A stretch of DNA of 64,000 nt from an uncultured Eubacterium sp. (GTDB lineage Bacteria > Bacillota > Clostridia > Oscillospirales > Acutalibacteraceae): positions 310,001 through 374,000 of the forward strand of contig NZ_CAKTGT010000001.1 in NCBI RefSeq assembly GCF_934561735.1, written 5' to 3'. A model generated the notes under the pieces. That model was not told the DNA's origin. It did no database searches and saw nothing but the letters and a program-made list of their open reading frames with translations. This document shows positions 1 through 8,243 of this stretch, in pieces (position 1 is the stretch's first letter; every line of letters begins with the position of its first letter). Both the position numbers and the translations under genes were made by a program.

Positions 1-906
1 GCCGACAATACCGATTGCGATTGCGATGAACATAGAGATTACAACCCAAACGGAAGCAACACGGCGGGAAATCTTGATTTTGTTAGGATTTTCGATAGCC
101 ATAAATCTGAGGAGAATGTGAGGCATACCGAAGTAGCCGAGACCCCAAGCGAGTGTGGAAACAACGCTGATTGCACCGAAAGCCGTTGAAGTGTTGCCCT
201 CATCGTGGTGCACGGCAAACAGATCAAGATAGCCGTTGAGCTGATGTGCGTTGTTCATAACTGCGTCAATACCGCCTGCCTTTGAAACGCCGAAAATAAG
301 CACGATAACAAGTGCAACTGTCATAATGATTGACTGGATAAGGTCGGTTACGGATGCCGCATTAAATCCGCCGAGTGAAGTGTAGCCCACAATAACGATT
401 GCCGACACAATCATTGCGATGTGGTAGTCAATGCCAAACAATGTGCCGAAAAGCTTGCCGCATGCACTGAAGCCCGAAGCGGTGTACGGTACAAAAAAGA
501 TGATGATAATCAAAGCCGCAAGAGCCATAAGGATTTTTTTGTCGTCTTTATATCTCAATGAAAAATAGTCAGGAATTGTGATTGCACCGATGTGTGCCGA
601 ATAGTTACGCAATTTTTTTGCAACGATGAGCCAGTTGAGATAAGTGCCGACTGCAAGACCGATTACGGTCCAGCCAACTTCTGCACAACCCGAAAGGTAT
701 GCAAGTCCCGGCAAACCCATAAGTAAATAACTGCTCATATCCGAAGCCTCGGCACTCATTGCCGTAACGATAGGGCCGAGTTTTCTGCCGCCGAGGTAAA
801 AGTCGCCTACATTTTTTGTCTTTTTTGCATAAGCAACACCTATTAAAAGTACACTGATTAAATATACCACAATAGATATCATTATACATATTTGTGCTGA
901 TGTCAT
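1..906 (-). CDS. putP: Sodium/solute symporter, PutP-like (3' part cut by window edge)
   Basis: Sodium:solute symporter of the SSS family, closest in appearance to sodium/proline symporter PutP; an inner-membrane importer driven by the Na+ gradient. Translating back from the ATG at 906, which is preceded by a good GGAGG site, gives 302 residues of mostly hydrophobic helices and no stop before the window edge, so the C-terminal part is missing. The early stretch GRKLGPIVTAMSAEASDMSS matches the SSS sodium-site region, with Asp56 and Ser58/Ser59 where E. coli PutP has Asp55 and Ser57. The family call is firm; proline as the substrate is an inference. It is divergent from murI. Confidence 0.85.
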   Translation of the reverse strand, partial: MTSAQICIMISIVVYLISVLLIGVAYAKKTKNVGDFYLGGRKLGPIVTAMSAEASDMSSYLLMGLPGLAYLSGCAEVGWTVIGLAVGTYLNWLIVAKKLRNYSAHIGAITIPDYFSLRYKDDKKILMALAALIIIIFFVPYTASGFSACGKLFGTLFGIDYHIAMIVSAIVIVGYTSLGGFNAASVTDLIQSIIMTVALVIVLIFGVSKAGGIDAVMNNAHQLNGYLDLFAVHHDEGNTSTAFGAISVVSTLAWGLGYFGMPHILLRFMAIENPNKIKISRRVASVWVVISMFIAIAIGIVG

Positions 907-979
907 TTGTTTTTCCTCCGTTGAAAATATACTACAATATCATACCATAAATTGTATAATAATGCAAATGTTTTGCACA

Positions 980-1008
980 TTGAAAAATATCGGGCGTTGT
1001 GATATGAT
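980..1008 (+). promoter_or_regulatory. Sigma-A type promoter for murI
   Basis: TTGAAA (980-985) and TATGAT (1003-1008) are separated by 17 bp and lie 37 bp before the racemase start. Good fit to the vegetative consensus. Confidence 0.55.
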
Positions 1009-1044
1009 AAAATTCGGTTGAATTAATACAAAGAAGGTATCAAA

Positions 1045-1803
1045 ATGAACAACAATCCAATCGGATATTTGGACTCCGGCATAGGCGGAGTAACCGTTTT
1101 GAGAAAAACGGTTAAGCTTTTGCCAAACGAAAATTATTTCTTTTTCAGCGACAGTGCACACAATCCTTACGGCGACAAAACCGACGAGGAGGTTATTGCA
1201 AGATGTGACGAGATTGTGCAGCTTATGATTCAAAAAAATTGCAAGGCTGTTGTGCTTGCGTGCAACACCGCTTCGGCAAAAGCGGCAGGTTTTTTGAGAG
1301 AAAAGTATGATTTTCCGATTGTAGCGATTGAGCCGGCGTATAAAATGGTGCACGATAATAATCCCGACGGTGCAACCCTTGTTATGGCTACAAAGGGCAC
1401 TATCGAGAGCGAAAAATTCCACAAGCTTTTTTATAAATATTACAACGAAAATACCGCACTTATGCCGTGCGTGGGACTTGCCGATATAATCGAAAAAGGC
1501 GATGGGGCGGAAATAAAAAAGTATCTGTTTGAAAATCTTGCCGAATATGTCGGTTTGGTTGACAATGTTGTGCTCGGTTGTACCCACTATCCGCTTATTA
1601 AAGACGAAATAAGTGCCGTTTTGGGCAATGTAAAATTTTTTGACGGCTCTGTCGGAGTGTCAAAGCAATTAAAAAGAGTGCTTGAGAAAAACGACCTTTT
1701 GTCGTCCTCGCAAACACTCGGAACAGTTGAATTTGTTGACAGTTCGGCGGACGAAGCCACCCGAATTGCAAAGCAAAAAAGATTTTTTGAATTGTTAAAA
1801 TAA
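1045..1803 (+). CDS. murI: Glutamate racemase
   Basis: Interconverts L- and D-glutamate in the cytoplasm, supplying D-Glu for peptidoglycan precursors. The 252-residue protein has the normal family length and both catalytic cysteine motifs: LACNTAS with Cys73, and LGCTHYPL with Cys179. The N-terminal YLDSGIGG motif, with Asp10 and Ser11, is the substrate-binding signature. It stands alone between a consensus promoter and a terminator and is divergent from the putP-like symporter. Confidence 0.95.
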   Translation: MNNNPIGYLDSGIGGVTVLRKTVKLLPNENYFFFSDSAHNPYGDKTDEEVIARCDEIVQLMIQKNCKAVVLACNTASAKAAGFLREKYDFPIVAIEPAYKMVHDNNPDGATLVMATKGTIESEKFHKLFYKYYNENTALMPCVGLADIIEKGDGAEIKKYLFENLAEYVGLVDNVVLGCTHYPLIKDEISAVLGNVKFFDGSVGVSKQLKRVLEKNDLLSSSQTLGTVEFVDSSADEATRIAKQKRFFELLK

Positions 1804-1814
1804 ATTTTTACCGT

Positions 1815-1845
1815 AGGGGCGAACTGTGTTCGCCTCTCTTTTTAT
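1815..1845 (+). terminator. Terminator after murI
   Basis: GGCGAAC/GTTCGCC hairpin (818-824 and 828-834 of this kilobase) followed by a T-rich run, 12 bp after the stop codon. It could also serve the CDF gene that converges on it. Confidence 0.7.
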
Positions 1846-1867
1846 TTCTCTTGCAACAAAGCCTACA

Positions 1868-3019
1868 TTATATAAATGAATGTTCAATAACCATCACAAT
1901 TTCAAGCGTCGAATCCTTTTCTTTAAATCTCTTTATAAGGTCGGCGCTGATTTGTGCTTTTTTGTCGTCATCGCAAAACGGAATAATCAAGTCAAAAATC
2001 AAGTTTGTATGTGTTTCGCCCTTAACAACTCTGAAATCGTGGAAGGTGAATTCGCTGTCGTAATTTGCAATAACTTCTTTTGCAAGAGCCTTGTAGCGGT
2101 CAACTTCTTTGTCGTCAACAACAATCGGGTCCATATGTATGCACATAATTATGCCGAGTTCCTTGTTGATTTTTGATTCCACATTGTCTATAACATCGTG
2201 TAGCTTCATCACATCAATGTTGGACGGCACTTCTGCGTGGGCACTTGCGATAATTCTGCCCGGTCCGTAGTCGTGCACAATCAAATCGTGTACGCCGAGG
2301 ATGTATTCCGGCTCAAGCATAATACGCTCGATATTGTCAACAAGTTCCTTTTTCGGCGGTTGACCAAGCAGGGGAGATATGATTTCTTTTGCTATGTCAA
2401 TGCCTCCGAGCAGGATAATAACCGCAACGCAAAGACCGATTGCACCGTCTATCCAAGCAAGCTTGAAAAGGTGCGACACGGTGATTGCAATAATCGTTGC
2501 ACCTGTTGAAATGCAGTCGTTCAGGCTGTCTTGTCTAACGGCTTTGAGGTTGATGTTGTCGGTGTGCTTGTAAAGTTTGTTGTTAAAATACGCCATCCAC
2601 AGCTTAACAAGAATAGAAGCACCGAGAATAACAATGTAAACAATGCTGAAGTTGAGTTCTTCGGGATGAATTATTTTTTGTACAGAACTTTTTGCAAGCT
2701 CAAAACCCATTATCAGAATAAGAGCCGAAACGGCAAGGGCGGATATGTATTCCATTCTGCCGTGACCGAACGGGTGCTCCTTATCAACCGGCTTTTTGGA
2801 CAGCTTTGCACCCACTATCGTTACTCCGTTTGACGCAACATCCGAAAGGTTGTTGAGTGCATCTGCCGTAATGGAAATAGAGCCTGACAGTTTGCCGACA
2901 ATAAATTTAAAAAGTGCAAGCAGTATGTTGCAGAATATTCCCACTCCGCCGCTCAAAACGGCAAAGGCTTCTCTGTCAAATTTTTTCTTTTCTCCGAGAT
3001 TTATTAAAAATCGAGTCAT
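1868..3019 (-). CDS. Cation diffusion facilitator metal exporter
   Basis: CDF-family membrane antiporter that exports divalent metal ions in exchange for protons. It has 383 residues, about six membrane helices, then a cytoplasmic ferredoxin-like domain. The family motif HPFGHGRMEY lies at 82-91. The helix 2 site is DALNNLSD (Asp53, Asn57, Asp60), and helix 5 carries DSLND (Asp164, Asp168). A DxxxD pair in helix 5, rather than HxxxD, is typical of the manganese-type CDF group, so Mn2+ efflux is a reasonable inference but not proven. The protein has a longer C-terminal region than FieF. It converges on murI. Confidence 0.9.
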   Translation of the reverse strand: MTRFLINLGEKKKFDREAFAVLSGGVGIFCNILLALFKFIVGKLSGSISITADALNNLSDVASNGVTIVGAKLSKKPVDKEHPFGHGRMEYISALAVSALILIMGFELAKSSVQKIIHPEELNFSIVYIVILGASILVKLWMAYFNNKLYKHTDNINLKAVRQDSLNDCISTGATIIAITVSHLFKLAWIDGAIGLCVAVIILLGGIDIAKEIISPLLGQPPKKELVDNIERIMLEPEYILGVHDLIVHDYGPGRIIASAHAEVPSNIDVMKLHDVIDNVESKINKELGIIMCIHMDPIVVDDKEVDRYKALAKEVIANYDSEFTFHDFRVVKGETHTNLIFDLIIPFCDDDKKAQISADLIKRFKEKDSTLEIVMVIEHSFI

Positions 3020-3202
3020 CTTATCACCTTATCAGATAATATGGTTTGATTATAGCAGTTATTCAACATTTTTTCAACCGAACCGGAAAATAAAGAATTA
3101 TAAAATTATTATAAAAAATCTATTAATATTTTTTAAAAAGGTAGATTTTTATTTTTTTATTAGTTATAATACCGATACATCGAAAGATTAAGGAGATTTG
3201 TT

Positions 3203-4951
3203 ATGAATACACCTAAAGCACCGTGGCTAAAGTATTTCGGCGATATGCCTGCTCATCTTGATTATCCTAAGGGTTCAATGTATGAGGCGGTAAAAGAGTC
3301 CGCAATTACCAAAAAGAAGATGAACAGCGTTGCGTATGAGTTCCAGGGCAAAAAGACAAATTACAAGCAGTTTTTGAACAAAATCGAGGTTCTCGGCAAG
3401 GCTTATAAAAGTATCGGCATTGACGAGGGCGATATGGTCACCGTTTGTATGCCTAACACTCCGCAGGGCGTAGATACTTTTTATGCTCTTAACAGAATCG
3501 GTGCCGTGCCGGCAATGATTCATCCGCTTTCAGCTGTGGGCGAAATTGCATTCTATATCAACTCAACTCAAAGCAAGGCGGTTTTGGTTGTTGATTTGTT
3601 TTACGAAAAGGTGCTTGAGGCACTCAAACAGGTTAAGCATCCCGTTAAGGTTGTTGTTGCTCATATCAAGGATGAGCTTCCGTTTCCGCTTAATATGCTT
3701 TATCCTCTTACCGTCAAGAAAAAGCCTGCTCCGCTTCCAAAGGATAACAAAAATGTTATCGACTGGTCCGATTTTATTTCGGGCGGCAAAAAGGTTAAAC
3801 TTTCGGATAAATTCCCTAAGGCAGAGGACACAGCCGTTATTTTGTTCTCGGGCGGTACAACAGGTACTTCAAAAGGTATCCAGCTTACAAACCTCAATAT
3901 GAATGCCCTTGCGGCTCAGGTTGCGGCAAATGCCGGCTTTACAATGGAGGGACTCCGTATGTTCTCCGTTATGCCGCTTTTCCACGGTTTCGGCTTGGGT
4001 GTAGGTATTCACACCGCACTTATGGCAAGCGGAACATGTATCATTATTCCGCAGTTTACAATCAAAACATATGCAAGAGATGTAAAGAAATACAAGCCTA
4101 ATGTTATCGTAGGTGTTCCTACTCTTTATGAGGCACTTCTTCGCAGTGAGGGATTTGATTTTGACCTTTCGTTCCTCCGTGGTATGTTCTGCGGCGGCGA
4201 CTCGCTTTCCGTTGAACTTAAAAAGAAAGTTGACAAGTTCCTTAAAGACCACAATGCAACAATTCAGGTCAGAGAGGGCTACGGCACAACAGAGTGCGTA
4301 ACTGCTTCCTGCCTTACCCCTTACGATACTTACCGTGAGGGCAGTATCGGTATTCCGCTTTCGGATACATATTACAGCGTTGTTGACCCGCATAACGATA
4401 AGGAACTTCCATACGGCGAAGAGGGCGAAATTTGTATTTGCGGTCCTACGGTTATGAAAGGTTATCTCAACAACGCAGAGGAAACCGCTTCAACTCTCCG
4501 CAGACACGAGGACGGCAATTTGTGGCTTCATACAGGCGACCTCGGCTATATGGATGAGGACGGCTTTGTGTATTATAAGCAGAGAATGAAGCGACTCATT
4601 ATTGTTTCGGGCATCAATGTTTATCCGTCACAGGTTGAAAATGCTATTGATGCTCATCCCGATGTTCTTCTTTCTTGTGCTGTCGGTATTCCTGACCCAT
4701 ACAAAATGCACGTTGTAAAGGCATTTGTTGTTCTTCGTCAGGGTGTTGAACCGTCGGATAAGATTAAAGAAGAAATTATCGAAAACTGTAAAAAGAATGT
4801 TTCACGCTACGGCGTTCCGAGAGAAATCGAGTTCCGCACCGAGTTGCCGAAAACTTTGGTCGGCAAGGTTGCTTACCGAGTTCTTGAAGAAGAGGAAGCC
4901 GCAAAGTACGAAGAAAAGAAAAAAGCAGAAGCTGAAGAAAATAAGCAATAA
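3203..4951 (+). CDS. Acyl-CoA ligase (AMP-forming, ANL superfamily)
   Basis: Activates a carboxylic acid to acyl-AMP and then, in most relatives, to acyl-CoA. The 582 residues carry the whole motif set: phosphate-binding loop LFSGGTTGTSKG near 214, GYGTTE near 357, TGDLGYMD near 444, and the C-terminal catalytic lysine in LVGKVAYR near 554. The tail is a Lys/Glu-rich charged stretch (EEEEAAKYEEKKKAEAEE). The start has a good AAGGAGAT site 6 bp upstream. The substrate cannot be told from sequence; the overall look is of a long-chain fatty acid ligase. It is a single-gene unit with its own terminator. Confidence 0.88.
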   Translation: MNTPKAPWLKYFGDMPAHLDYPKGSMYEAVKESAITKKKMNSVAYEFQGKKTNYKQFLNKIEVLGKAYKSIGIDEGDMVTVCMPNTPQGVDTFYALNRIGAVPAMIHPLSAVGEIAFYINSTQSKAVLVVDLFYEKVLEALKQVKHPVKVVVAHIKDELPFPLNMLYPLTVKKKPAPLPKDNKNVIDWSDFISGGKKVKLSDKFPKAEDTAVILFSGGTTGTSKGIQLTNLNMNALAAQVAANAGFTMEGLRMFSVMPLFHGFGLGVGIHTALMASGTCIIIPQFTIKTYARDVKKYKPNVIVGVPTLYEALLRSEGFDFDLSFLRGMFCGGDSLSVELKKKVDKFLKDHNATIQVREGYGTTECVTASCLTPYDTYREGSIGIPLSDTYYSVVDPHNDKELPYGEEGEICICGPTVMKGYLNNAEETASTLRRHEDGNLWLHTGDLGYMDEDGFVYYKQRMKRLIIVSGINVYPSQVENAIDAHPDVLLSCAVGIPDPYKMHVVKAFVVLRQGVEPSDKIKEEIIENCKKNVSRYGVPREIEFRTELPKTLVGKVAYRVLEEEEAAKYEEKKKAEAEENKQ

Positions 4952-4958
4952 ATTTATT

Positions 4959-4990
4959 AAGACTTCCCATACACAAGGGAAGTCTTTTAT
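4959..4990 (+). terminator. Terminator after the acyl-CoA ligase
   Basis: Perfect 10 bp stem (AAGACTTCCC paired with GGGAAGTCTT) with an 8-base loop, followed by TTAT. Confidence 0.8.
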
Positions 4991-5101
4991 GTTTTGCACA
5001 AAAATCAATAGGTAAATATAGAAATAACGATAATTGTTTTTTGTATGATTATGTGATAATGTATAATTGAACAGAATATAAAAATAAAAAGGAGGTCCTA
5101 T

Positions 5102-5788
5102 ATGAAATACGAAATTAAGGGCGGAAGCTTTCCGGTTGCCGTTTGTCAACTTGACGCAGGCGAAACAATGATTACCGAGGGCGGCGGAATGAGCTGGATG
5201 TCGCCTAATATGAAGATGGATACCATAGGCGGCGGAATGAGCAAAATTCTCGGCAGAATGTTCTCGGGTGAAAAAATATTCCAAAACAAATATACGGCAG
5301 AGGGCGGCAACGGCGAAATTGCGTTTGCAAGCTCTTTCCCGGGCGATATTTTGGCATTGGAAGTTTCACCAAACAACGATTATATTGTGCAAAAAAGTGC
5401 ATTCCTTGCTTCAACAACGGGTGTTGACCTTTCTGTCTTTTTTCAAAAGAAACTAGGCTCGGGATTTTTCGGCGGCGAAGGTTTTATTATGCAAAAACTT
5501 TCGGGCAACGGCATTGCATTTATTGAGATTGACGGCTCGGCTGTTGAATATGAACTTGCACCGGGTCAGCAGATTGTTGTTGATACGGGCCATGTTGTTA
5601 TGATCTCAGGCTCGTGCTCAATGGATGTTCAAACAGTTAAGGGTGCAAAAAATATTCTTTTCGGCGGCGAGGGTCTTTTCAATACGGTTGTAACCGGTCC
5701 GGGCAAGGTTGTTCTTCAAACAATACCTACCGTTAAGCTTGCAGAGGCTATCGCACCGTATATTCCTACGCAATCATCTTCAAATTAA
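5102..5788 (+). CDS. AIM24 / TIGR00266 family protein
   Basis: A 228-residue protein of the conserved AIM24 family (older name TIGR00266), a glycine-rich all-beta fold whose biochemical role in bacteria is not established. Recognisable features are repeated GGG(M/E) turns (EGGGMSWMSPN near 27, GGGMSK near 42, FGGEGLF near 195) and a C-terminal proline/serine tail. There is no signal peptide or membrane helix. A strong AAGGAGGTCC site precedes the ATG. It is expressed as a single gene with a terminator, so the neighbours do not suggest a function. Confidence 0.82.
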   Translation: MKYEIKGGSFPVAVCQLDAGETMITEGGGMSWMSPNMKMDTIGGGMSKILGRMFSGEKIFQNKYTAEGGNGEIAFASSFPGDILALEVSPNNDYIVQKSAFLASTTGVDLSVFFQKKLGSGFFGGEGFIMQKLSGNGIAFIEIDGSAVEYELAPGQQIVVDTGHVVMISGSCSMDVQTVKGAKNILFGGEGLFNTVVTGPGKVVLQTIPTVKLAEAIAPYIPTQSSSN

Positions 5789-5810
5789 TTCGCAATTAAT
5801 AAAGTTTTAA

Positions 5811-5857
5811 AAGGCTGTGACGCAGGGCATTTTCGCAATTCGTCACAGTCTTTTTAT
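5811..5857 (+). terminator. Terminator after the AIM24-family gene
   Basis: Long stem, GGCTGTGACG paired with CGTCACAGTC (one G-T), then TTTTTATTT. Confidence 0.75.
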
Positions 5858-5969
5858 TTATATGTTCTTGCCGATGTCTGAAAAAACGGACTTCATTCCT
5901 GTTTTTGTTGAATTATTCCGTTTGTTTGGTATAATTAAATTGTAATTAAGTTAAGTTTGGAGAATCGAT

Positions 5970-7043
5970 ATGCCTTTTCAGATAGTACGAAACGATATAA
6001 CAAAAATGGAAGTTGATGCCATTGTCAATGCGGCAAATCCAACCTTGTTGGGCGGAGTGGACGGTGCCATTCACAGTGCCGCAGGACCCGAGTTGCTTGA
6101 GGAATGCAAAACTCTGCACGGCTGTGATGTCGGCGAGGCAAAGGCAACAGCCGGGTATAATCTTCCGGCAAAATATGTAATTCATACCGTCGGTCCGATT
6201 TGGCAGGGCGGCAATAATCATGAACAGCAAAAATTGAATTCGGCATATATCAATTCTCTGTATTTGGCAAAAAAATTAGGCGTTAAAACCATTGCGTTCC
6301 CGTTGATTTCATCGGGTGTGTACGGCTATCCAAAGGCGGAAGCACTCAAGGTTGCAACAAAGGCTATTGCCAAGTTTTTGCAGTATAATGATATGATGGT
6401 CTATCTTGTGATTTTTGACCCGGCATCGTTCAAAATCGGTAAAACCCTTTTTGATGACATTGAAAAATATATTGACGACAGGTATGTTGCCGAAAATGCA
6501 GAGCCGTTTTATTCAGAAGAAACTCCGACGCCCGATATAAAATGTGCCGATGTCAGCCAAAGAATAGAACCGCCTTGCGAAAACAGCGGTATCCGTTATA
6601 GCAGAAACACGAGTTTTGAGCCGTCGGTTTGTTATGACGATATGTTGGCATCGTCAGATGATTATGCCGAAATTTGCGGAGATTTGATTGAAAAAATCAA
6701 AGACGAGAGTTTTTCTGAAATGTTGCTTCGCAAAATTGACGAAAGCGGAATGAAAGACAGCACCTGTTACAAAAAGGCGAATATCGACCGAGGCTTGTTC
6801 TCCAAAATCAGGTCAAATCCTCAGTATAAACCAAGCAAAGCCACGGCTTGTGCGTTTGCGATTGCACTCGAAATGTCAATAGACGAAACCAATGAGTTGT
6901 TGCTAAAGGCAGGCTACGCTCTTTCTCACAGCAGTAAATTTGATATTATTATTGAATATTTTGTTACTCACGGGATTTATGATATTTTTACAATAAACGA
7001 GGTTTTGTTTGCAATGGATCAAGCAACTTTAGGCTCTAAATAA
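5970..7043 (+). CDS. Macro-domain (ADP-ribose hydrolase type) protein with C-terminal extension
   Basis: Residues 1 to about 165 are a macro domain, the fold that binds ADP-ribose and in many relatives removes it from proteins or from O-acetyl-ADP-ribose. The signature IVNAANPTLLGGVDGAIH near 18-35 includes the conserved Asn and the GGVDGAI loop, and ISSGVYGYP near 112 is the second ligand loop. Residues 166-240 look like a low-complexity linker. The last ~120 residues form a separate helical domain (SFSEMLLRKIDESGMKDS, then GLFSKIRSNPQY) that resembles a small helix-turn-helix or DNA-associated domain also seen behind other Firmicute macro domains. A role in ADP-ribose signalling or defence is inference. 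Confidence 0.85.
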   Translation: MPFQIVRNDITKMEVDAIVNAANPTLLGGVDGAIHSAAGPELLEECKTLHGCDVGEAKATAGYNLPAKYVIHTVGPIWQGGNNHEQQKLNSAYINSLYLAKKLGVKTIAFPLISSGVYGYPKAEALKVATKAIAKFLQYNDMMVYLVIFDPASFKIGKTLFDDIEKYIDDRYVAENAEPFYSEETPTPDIKCADVSQRIEPPCENSGIRYSRNTSFEPSVCYDDMLASSDDYAEICGDLIEKIKDESFSEMLLRKIDESGMKDSTCYKKANIDRGLFSKIRSNPQYKPSKATACAFAIALEMSIDETNELLLKAGYALSHSSKFDIIIEYFVTHGIYDIFTINEVLFAMDQATLGSK

Positions 7044-7051
7044 GAGGTAGC

Positions 7052-7080
7052 AGACTGTCGATAAAGCTCCTGAGCCACGC
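7052..7080 (+). repeat. Dispersed post-stop repeat, copy 1
   Basis: A 29 bp sequence starting AGACTGTCGATAAAGC, 8 bp after the macro gene stop. It matches 45071-45099 (reverse strand) at 27 of 29 positions and 43746-43771 with one gap and two differences. A more divergent copy lies at 16529-16556 (reverse). Confidence 0.7.
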
Positions 7081-7086
7081 AGAAAT

Positions 7087-7109
7087 GTAGAACGCCATTC
7101 TACCTTTTT
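7087..7109 (+). terminator. Weak terminator after the macro-domain gene
   Basis: GTAGAA/TTCTAC stem followed by CTTTTTG. Short stem, so moderate confidence. Confidence 0.45.
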
Positions 7110-7117
7110 GGCTATGC

Positions 7118-7174
7118 AATCTCCTATAATTAACTTGTAAGGTTAACAGCCGAGCAAATAATTTATAGGAGATT
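7118..7174 (+). promoter_or_regulatory. Inverted repeat covering the ribosome binding site of the vWA gene
   Basis: AATCTCCTATAA (7118-7129) is perfectly complementary to TTATAGGAGATT (7163-7174), and the right arm contains the AGGAG site of the gene starting at 7180. A smaller TTAAC/GTTAA hairpin sits inside the loop. If the RNA starts upstream of 7118, the site would be sequestered. A TATAAT lies inside the left arm (7125-7130), so transcription could alternatively start inside the structure. Confidence 0.55.
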
Positions 7175-7179
7175 TTATT

Positions 7180-7830
7180 ATGACTAATCAAAACAATGTT
7201 ACGGAAATGGTATTTATTTTGGACCGTTCGGGTTCAATGGCAGGGCTTGAAAGCGATACAATCGGAGGCTTCAATTCTCTGATTGAAAAGCAAAAGAAGC
7301 TTGACGGAAAAGCATATGTTTCAACCGTTCTTTTTGACAATTTGACAGAGGTTGTCCACGACAGAGTTGAAATTCAAAACATCAAGCCTATGACCGAAGA
7401 GGAGTATTTTGTCAGAGGCTGCACGGCGTTGATTGATGCAATCGGCGGTGCAATTCATCACATTGCCAACATTCACAAGTATGCAAGACCCGAGGATGTT
7501 CCGAGTCACACGGTTTTTGTCATCATAACCGACGGAGCAGAAAATGCGAGCCGTCATTACACAAGCGACCGTGTTAAGGCTATGATAGAAAAAGAAAAGG
7601 AACAGTACGGCTGGGAATTTATGTTTATCGGTGCAAATATTGACGCTGTTGAAACCGCAAGAGAATACGGAATTGACGAAAGCAGGGCGGTCAATTACAA
7701 TGCCGACACCGTTGGCACAAGCATTGTTTATGAAGCTGTTGAATCGGCGGTAAATTCCATACGTTTTTCAAATGAATTGCGTAGTGATTGGAACGCACCG
7801 ATTATCAAAGATTACGAAAACAGAAAATAA
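7180..7830 (+). CDS. von Willebrand factor A domain protein
   Basis: A 216-residue cytoplasmic protein consisting of essentially one vWA domain, a metal-dependent protein-interaction fold. The MIDAS metal site is intact: DRSGSM (Asp15, Ser17, Ser19), the threonine in GCTALIDA near 86, and ITDGAEN near 122. There is no signal peptide or transmembrane helix. Stand-alone vWA proteins of this size occur in tellurite-resistance-like and other stress clusters as co-factors of a partner enzyme. Here the gene that followed it appears destroyed (see 7865), so the partner is unknown. Confidence 0.85.
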   Translation: MTNQNNVTEMVFILDRSGSMAGLESDTIGGFNSLIEKQKKLDGKAYVSTVLFDNLTEVVHDRVEIQNIKPMTEEEYFVRGCTALIDAIGGAIHHIANIHKYARPEDVPSHTVFVIITDGAENASRHYTSDRVKAMIEKEKEQYGWEFMFIGANIDAVETAREYGIDESRAVNYNADTVGTSIVYEAVESAVNSIRFSNELRSDWNAPIIKDYENRK

Positions 7831-7864
7831 TAATGTTTAAATATAGTGATTAAAGGAGCAAATT

Positions 7865-7897
7865 ATGGCATTGAACAAGTCCTTAAAAAATGGATAA
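7865..7897 (+). pseudogene. Truncated gene start after the vWA gene
   Basis: An AAAGGAGC site at 7852-7859 is followed at the correct distance by ATG and ten codons (MALNKSLKNG), then a stop, immediately before the broken transposase sequence. This looks like the first codons of a gene co-transcribed with the vWA gene and cut by insertion of mobile DNA. The family cannot be named from ten residues. Confidence 0.4.
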
Positions 7898-7910
7898 CAG
7901 AAAAAAGGGA

Positions 7911-7946
7911 CCTCCTATGGTAGAATAAAAACTATCATAGGAGGTT
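7911..7946 (+). promoter_or_regulatory. Hairpin covering the transposase ribosome binding site
   Basis: ACCTCCTATGGTAG (7911-7924) pairs with CTATCATAGGAGGT (one G-T), enclosing the AGGAGG site of the fragment starting at 7952. Such hairpins are a common way for insertion sequences to avoid expression by read-through. Confidence 0.6.
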
Positions 7947-7951
7947 TTGTT

Positions 7952-8212
7952 GTGCCAAGAGAACATAGACATATTGAACAATATGAAAATAAATTGTTAG
8001 ATTTGAGAAATCAAGGTCAAACATATAAAGAAATAGCAGATAGGTTGGGTTTTAGTAAGAAACAGATAGAAAAGTTTTTTGAAAGGTATCGAATTAATTA
8101 ACGAAAAATAAAATCAGGTAAATCAATACGTAAGAGAGGCAGACCCTGCAAGAACACAGATAACGGAATACCACCGTCAATTCAAAAGTCAGATGAGTTT
8201 GCACAAATGTGA
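7952..8212 (+). pseudogene. Broken IS transposase N-terminal fragment (helix-turn-helix part)
   Basis: A GTG start after a strong AGGAGG site opens 49 codons (VPREHRHIEQY..., with YKEIADRLGFSKKQIEKFF as a clear helix-turn-helix), then TAA at 8099-8101. Reading on in the same frame gives RKIKSGKSIRKRGRPCKN, which continues the family pattern, so the TAA is probably a nonsense mutation. After about 8160 the match is lost and the frame stops at 8212. It resembles the first ORF of IS3-type transposases. The catalytic part is absent, so it is not mobile by itself. Confidence 0.65.
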
Positions 8213-8243
8213 TATATAATCTTCACATATGAAGGAATAATAT

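Noticed and set aside
940..1587. 215-codon frame opposite murI
   Set aside because: Lies on the antisense strand of a clear glutamate racemase gene and has no recognisable family or ribosome binding site.
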